Part shown: positions 5,782 through 8,373 of the stretch, in pieces | How positions within the stretch are numbered: position 1 is the first letter of the stretch | Layout of the letters: each line of letters starts with the position of its first letter | Source of the DNA: Betaproteobacteria bacterium | GTDB taxonomy: Bacteria > Pseudomonadota > Gammaproteobacteria > Burkholderiales > Casimicrobiaceae | Assembly: GCA_005883655.1 (NCBI GenBank) | Contig: VBDA01000324.1 | Location: forward strand, 1 to 8,373 | Length of the DNA stretch: 8,373 bases | Direction of reading: 5' to 3' | Program-made: the position numbers and the translations under genes | The notes under the pieces: generated by a model | The model's database searches: none | What the model saw: the letters and a program-made list of their open reading frames with translations, nothing else | What the model was told of the DNA's origin: nothing

Positions 5782-7413
5782 TCACAGCCGAGATCGCAGA
5801 TCCTTGAGCCGCTGGGTAAGCTTCATATTTTCCGAATAATCGACCGGACAATCGATGATCGAGACGGTGTCTTCGGCAAGCGCGGCCTTCAGCGTCGGGA
5901 CGAGATCGGCGCATTTGCCGATACGGTAGCCTTTGGCACCGAAGCTTTCGGCGTACTTCACGAAATCGGGATTCTTGAAATCGATGTGGCTCGGCCGGCC
6001 GAAGTGCCGCAACTGGTGCCAGGTAATGAGCCCGTATTCGGAATCGCTCCAGATGAGCACTACGAATGCCGTCTTCATGCGCATCGCCGTTTCGATTTCC
6101 TGCGAATTCATCATGAACCCGGCGTCACCGGTCACCGCGACGACCTTGCGATCGGGATAGGCGAGCTTGGCGGCGATCGCTCCCGGAACTGCGATACCCA
6201 TCGACGCGAAGCCGTTGGAAATGATGCAGGTATTGGGCCGCTCCGCGCGGTACATGCGGGACATCCACATCTTGTGCGCGCCCACGTCGGAGATGGCGAT
6301 GTCGTCCGGACCCAGGACTTCGCGCAGATCCCAGACGATCTTCTGCGGCTTGATGGGAAAGCCACCGTCGTTGGCGTATGCCGAACGATCGTCGATGATC
6401 GCCGTGCGCACCGCCTTGAAAGGGGCGCTCTTCTGCGGCGTCGCGCGAAGCGCAATCGCCCTGAGCGTAATGGAAATGTCTCCCAGCGCTCCGACCGCGA
6501 GGATATAGCGCTCGTCGACTTCGGCCGGCATGGCATCGATATGGACGATGATCTTGTCACCGTTGGGATTCCACATTTCCGGGTGATATTCGACCATGTC
6601 GTAGCCGACGCAAATCACGACATCGGCCTTTTCGAAGGCGAACCACGGCAGGTCGCGCGCCTTCAATCCTATCGTGCCCAGCGCGAGATCGTTATTGAAA
6701 GGCATGACACCCTTCGCCATGAAGGTGTTGGCTACCGGAATACGCAAGACCTCGGCGAAGGTAACCAGCGAGTCCGCCGCGGCCTGCCGGATCACGCCAT
6801 TGCCGGCAAGGATGACCGGAAACTTCGCCTTGGAGATGATCTGGACGGCCTGCTCGATCTTGTGGTCGGGAGTAATCGAGGTGTACGCGGTCTGCACCTT
6901 GATTGGCTTTTTGTCGACGTTCATTTCCGCGATGTTTTCCGGGAAGTCGATGAACGCAGCACCCGGCTTCTCCGTCTGGGAGACTTTGAATGCCTTGCGC
7001 ACGATTTCCGGAACGATTTCCGGCTCCAGAATCTGCGCCGAATATTTGGTGATCGGATGAAACATGTTCACCAGATTGAGAATCTGATGACTTTCCTTGT
7101 GCAAGCGAGTGGTGGCACCCTGGCCTGCGATGGCGACGATCGGCGCACGATCCATGTTGGCGTCCGCAACGCCGGTAATCAGATTGGTTGCTCCAGGGCC
7201 CAGAGTCGACATGCAAACGCCCGCTCTGCCGGTCAGCCGTCCGTAGACGTCGGCCATGAAAGCGGCACCCTGCTCATGATGCGTGGTGACAAACGTGATC
7301 GGACTCTCGAGCAGCGCATCCATGATATCGATGTTCTCTTCGCCGGGGATGCCGAAGATGTATTCGACCCCTTCGTTCTCGAGACATTTTACGAATAGCT
7401 GTGCCGCGGTCAT
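5782..7413 (-). CDS. alsS: Acetolactate synthase, catabolic (AlsS/BudB-like), thiamine-diphosphate dependent
   Basis: The enzyme condenses two pyruvates to 2-acetolactate and CO2 using ThDP and Mg2+ in the cytoplasm. It is 543 residues from ATG 7413, matching the usual family start MTAAQLF; a GTG at 7422 preceded by AAGGG is an alternative adding three residues. The N-terminal PYR domain carries the catalytic glutamate E47 in THHEQGAAF. The central domain is at about 185-345. The C-terminal ThDP domain has GDAGF at 429-433 and a second metal-ligand position D457, 27 residues after D430. Where biosynthetic FAD-binding enzymes have an RFDDR-type motif, this protein reads VGYDMVEYHPEMWNPNGDK (269-287), and it ends near VDYSEN. 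Both match catabolic AlsS-type enzymes as I know them. No ilvN-like small subunit and no alsD-like decarboxylase is visible nearby. It heads a minus-strand block with the broken dehydrogenase and the LysR gene. GC is visibly lower in parts (30 of 60 at 6901-6960). Confidence 0.9.
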   Translation of the reverse strand: MTAAQLFVKCLENEGVEYIFGIPGEENIDIMDALLESPITFVTTHHEQGAAFMADVYGRLTGRAGVCMSTLGPGATNLITGVADANMDRAPIVAIAGQGATTRLHKESHQILNLVNMFHPITKYSAQILEPEIVPEIVRKAFKVSQTEKPGAAFIDFPENIAEMNVDKKPIKVQTAYTSITPDHKIEQAVQIISKAKFPVILAGNGVIRQAAADSLVTFAEVLRIPVANTFMAKGVMPFNNDLALGTIGLKARDLPWFAFEKADVVICVGYDMVEYHPEMWNPNGDKIIVHIDAMPAEVDERYILAVGALGDISITLRAIALRATPQKSAPFKAVRTAIIDDRSAYANDGGFPIKPQKIVWDLREVLGPDDIAISDVGAHKMWMSRMYRAERPNTCIISNGFASMGIAVPGAIAAKLAYPDRKVVAVTGDAGFMMNSQEIETAMRMKTAFVVLIWSDSEYGLITWHQLRHFGRPSHIDFKNPDFVKYAESFGAKGYRIGKCADLVPTLKAALAEDTVSIIDCPVDYSENMKLTQRLKDLRSRL

Positions 7414-7551
7414 TGCTCCCACCCTGGATCCCTTGGCCCCACTTGAACTGCTGCGATTTTATCTCGAAACCGATCGACCATCGCTTTGTCGAAACAAAAC
7501 CATTCCTATGGCAAACTGTCTTCACGCCAACTGGGAAGGGCTCGCTCACCG
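7414..7551. promoter_or_regulatory. Divergent promoter region between alsS and the hemD-like gene
   Basis: This 138-bp region drives leftward alsS and the rightward hemD-like gene. The best -10 for alsS is TAAAAT on the minus strand (plus 7456-7461), without a good -35. For the rightward gene a weak TTGTCG (7487-7492) with TATGGC is spaced only about 15 bp. Near the middle lies the dyad TCGAC-N9-GTCGA (7474-7492) and a direct repeat TCGAAAC (7464-7470 and 7489-7495, 25-bp period). The dyad is LysR-site-like in size, but binding is an inference. Confidence 0.4.
7474..7492. promoter_or_regulatory. Candidate operator: 5-bp dyad with 9-bp spacer
   Basis: TCGAC at 7474-7478 and GTCGA at 7488-7492 are perfect inverted arms, nested between two TCGAAAC direct repeats. 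The site would lie just upstream of the presumed alsS -10 on the minus strand, where a LysR activator could bind. It does not match the T-N11-A rule exactly. Confidence 0.3.
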
Positions 7552-8373
7552 ATGAAAGACAAGACCGTTGCCATTCTCGAAAGCCGCGCCGGGGATCGCG
7601 TCGCCAGTCTGATTCGCAAATACGGAGGTGAGCCGTTTTTGGCGCCTGCGCTGTCGGAAGTTCCGGATGTCGATCCCGAACGCATCCGGGCGTTGATCGG
7701 CGACTGGGAATCGGCAGCGCCTGAAATATTCATTTTCCAAACCGGGGTCGGTACTCGGGCACTATTCGCGGCGACCGATTCCATGGGATTGACGCCCGCG
7801 CTGCTGCGCGTGCTGGAAGGCTCGATAGTCGTCGTGCGAGGTCCCAAGCCGACGGCGGCTCTGGGGCGCGCGCAAGGTGCGTATCGATCTTTCCGCGGAC
7901 GATCCTTTCACCACCCACGAGGTGCTTGCCCAGTTGCAGGGGACCGACTTGAAGGCGGCCCCGTTGCGCGGAAAACGCGTGGTCGTGCAACGCTACGGCG
8001 AGACCAACCGTGAGTTGGAAGCTACGCTCGAGAGCGAAGGCGCGGAAGTCATCGAAATCGCAACTTATCGCTGGGCGGTGCCGGAGGACACCGCTCCGAT
8101 GCAGCGATTGATCGACGCCCTTGGCCGGGACGAGATCGACCTGGTGGCTTTCACCAGCGCGTCGCAGGCCAGCAATCTTTTCACCGTCGCGCAACGCATC
8201 GGCAAAGAAGCAGCGCTCAGAGAGAGTCTCGGCCGGACGCTGATCGCCTCGATCGGGCCGGTATGCAGCGCGACGCTGCAAAAGCTCGCGGTCAGGGTCG
8301 ATGTCGAAGCAAAGCCGCCGAAGCTGGGGCCGCTTATCGACGCGATCAACGCCGCGCTGGCCGACACGGCTCG
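7552..8373 (+). pseudogene. Uroporphyrinogen-III synthase (HemD) family protein, frameshifted and open at the right edge
   Basis: HemD-family enzymes cyclise hydroxymethylbilane to uroporphyrinogen III in tetrapyrrole synthesis. The start is ATG 7552 (MKDKTVAILESRAG), with a distant GAAGGG as the only possible ribosome site. Residues 1-104 in frame 1 carry family features: GGEPFLAPAL (25-34), FQTGVGTRALF (62-72) and VVRGPKPTAAL (94-104). After L104 (7861-7863) homology continues in the +1 frame from GTG at 7877: VRIDLSADDPFTTHEVL, VVVQRYGETNREL, TYRWAVPEDTAPM, then VAFTSASQASNLF and IASIGPVCSA. This frame stays open to the window edge. Removing one G from the GGGG at 7863-7866, which abuts a (GC)4 run, restores one continuous reading frame of about 273 residues. 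As given, frame 1 stops at 8013 after 153 residues. A sequencing or assembly indel in this tract is plausible. The RGPKP and TYRWAVPEDTAP segments resemble stand-alone copies in nitrate/sirohaem settings rather than the hemC-linked gene; this is an impression, not a test. Confidence 0.82.

Noticed and set aside
5986..7398. 470-codon open frame on the plus strand opposite the acetolactate synthase
   Set aside because: Its translation is rich in His, Arg and Asp with no domain, as expected of the complement of a coding frame in GC-rich DNA. The minus-strand frame has full catalytic motifs.

Overview
The window is high-GC, densely packed DNA with the gene repertoire of a proteobacterium, most likely a betaproteobacterium of the Burkholderiales type. 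That placement is an inference from the families present: a DUF4124-SLT lytic transglycosylase, an orphan PhnD-like periplasmic binding protein, and a stand-alone uroporphyrinogen-III synthase-like protein. No rRNA, tRNA, CRISPR array, transposase or prophage gene was seen.

Layout. (1) 1-938, minus: the N-terminal 312 codons of an ABC importer ATPase of the PotA/FbpC/CysA type, running off the left edge. Its C-terminal accessory region turns into a 21-bp tandem repeat. (2) 939-1294: a 356-bp divergent non-coding gap. (3) 1295-2116, plus: a secreted PhnD-like substrate-binding protein without a matching permease or ATPase in view. (4) 2138-2752, minus: a secreted SRPBCC/START-like protein, convergent with the previous gene across a short hairpin. 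(5) 2809-3642, plus: a secreted lytic transglycosylase. (6) 3643-3749: a convergent gap with two inverted repeats. (7) 7413 to 3750, minus: a three-gene block transcribed as catabolic-type acetolactate synthase, then a zinc alcohol dehydrogenase broken by a frameshifting deletion, then a LysR-type regulator that starts one base after the dehydrogenase stop. (8) 7414-7551: a divergent promoter region with a small dyad that could be an operator. (9) 7552 to the right edge, plus: a uroporphyrinogen-III synthase family gene interrupted by a one-base frameshift in a G/GC tract.

How the genes may work together. The only clear functional unit is the acetolactate synthase / alcohol dehydrogenase / LysR block. 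It resembles the acetoin-butanediol (als/bud) regulons in having a LysR regulator and an oxidoreductase beside the synthase, but no acetolactate decarboxylase and no small ALS subunit is visible. The remaining genes are single transcription units with no evident shared pathway. Two of the eight genes carry a disrupted frame. Either the genome or this lineage is decaying locally, or the assembly contains errors. The hemD-like case looks like a possible sequencing error, while the dehydrogenase case needs loss of roughly 49 bases and is harder to explain that way. I did not find a convincing undescribed defence or mobile system. The most unusual items are the repeat inside the ABC ATPase and the damaged als-like operon.
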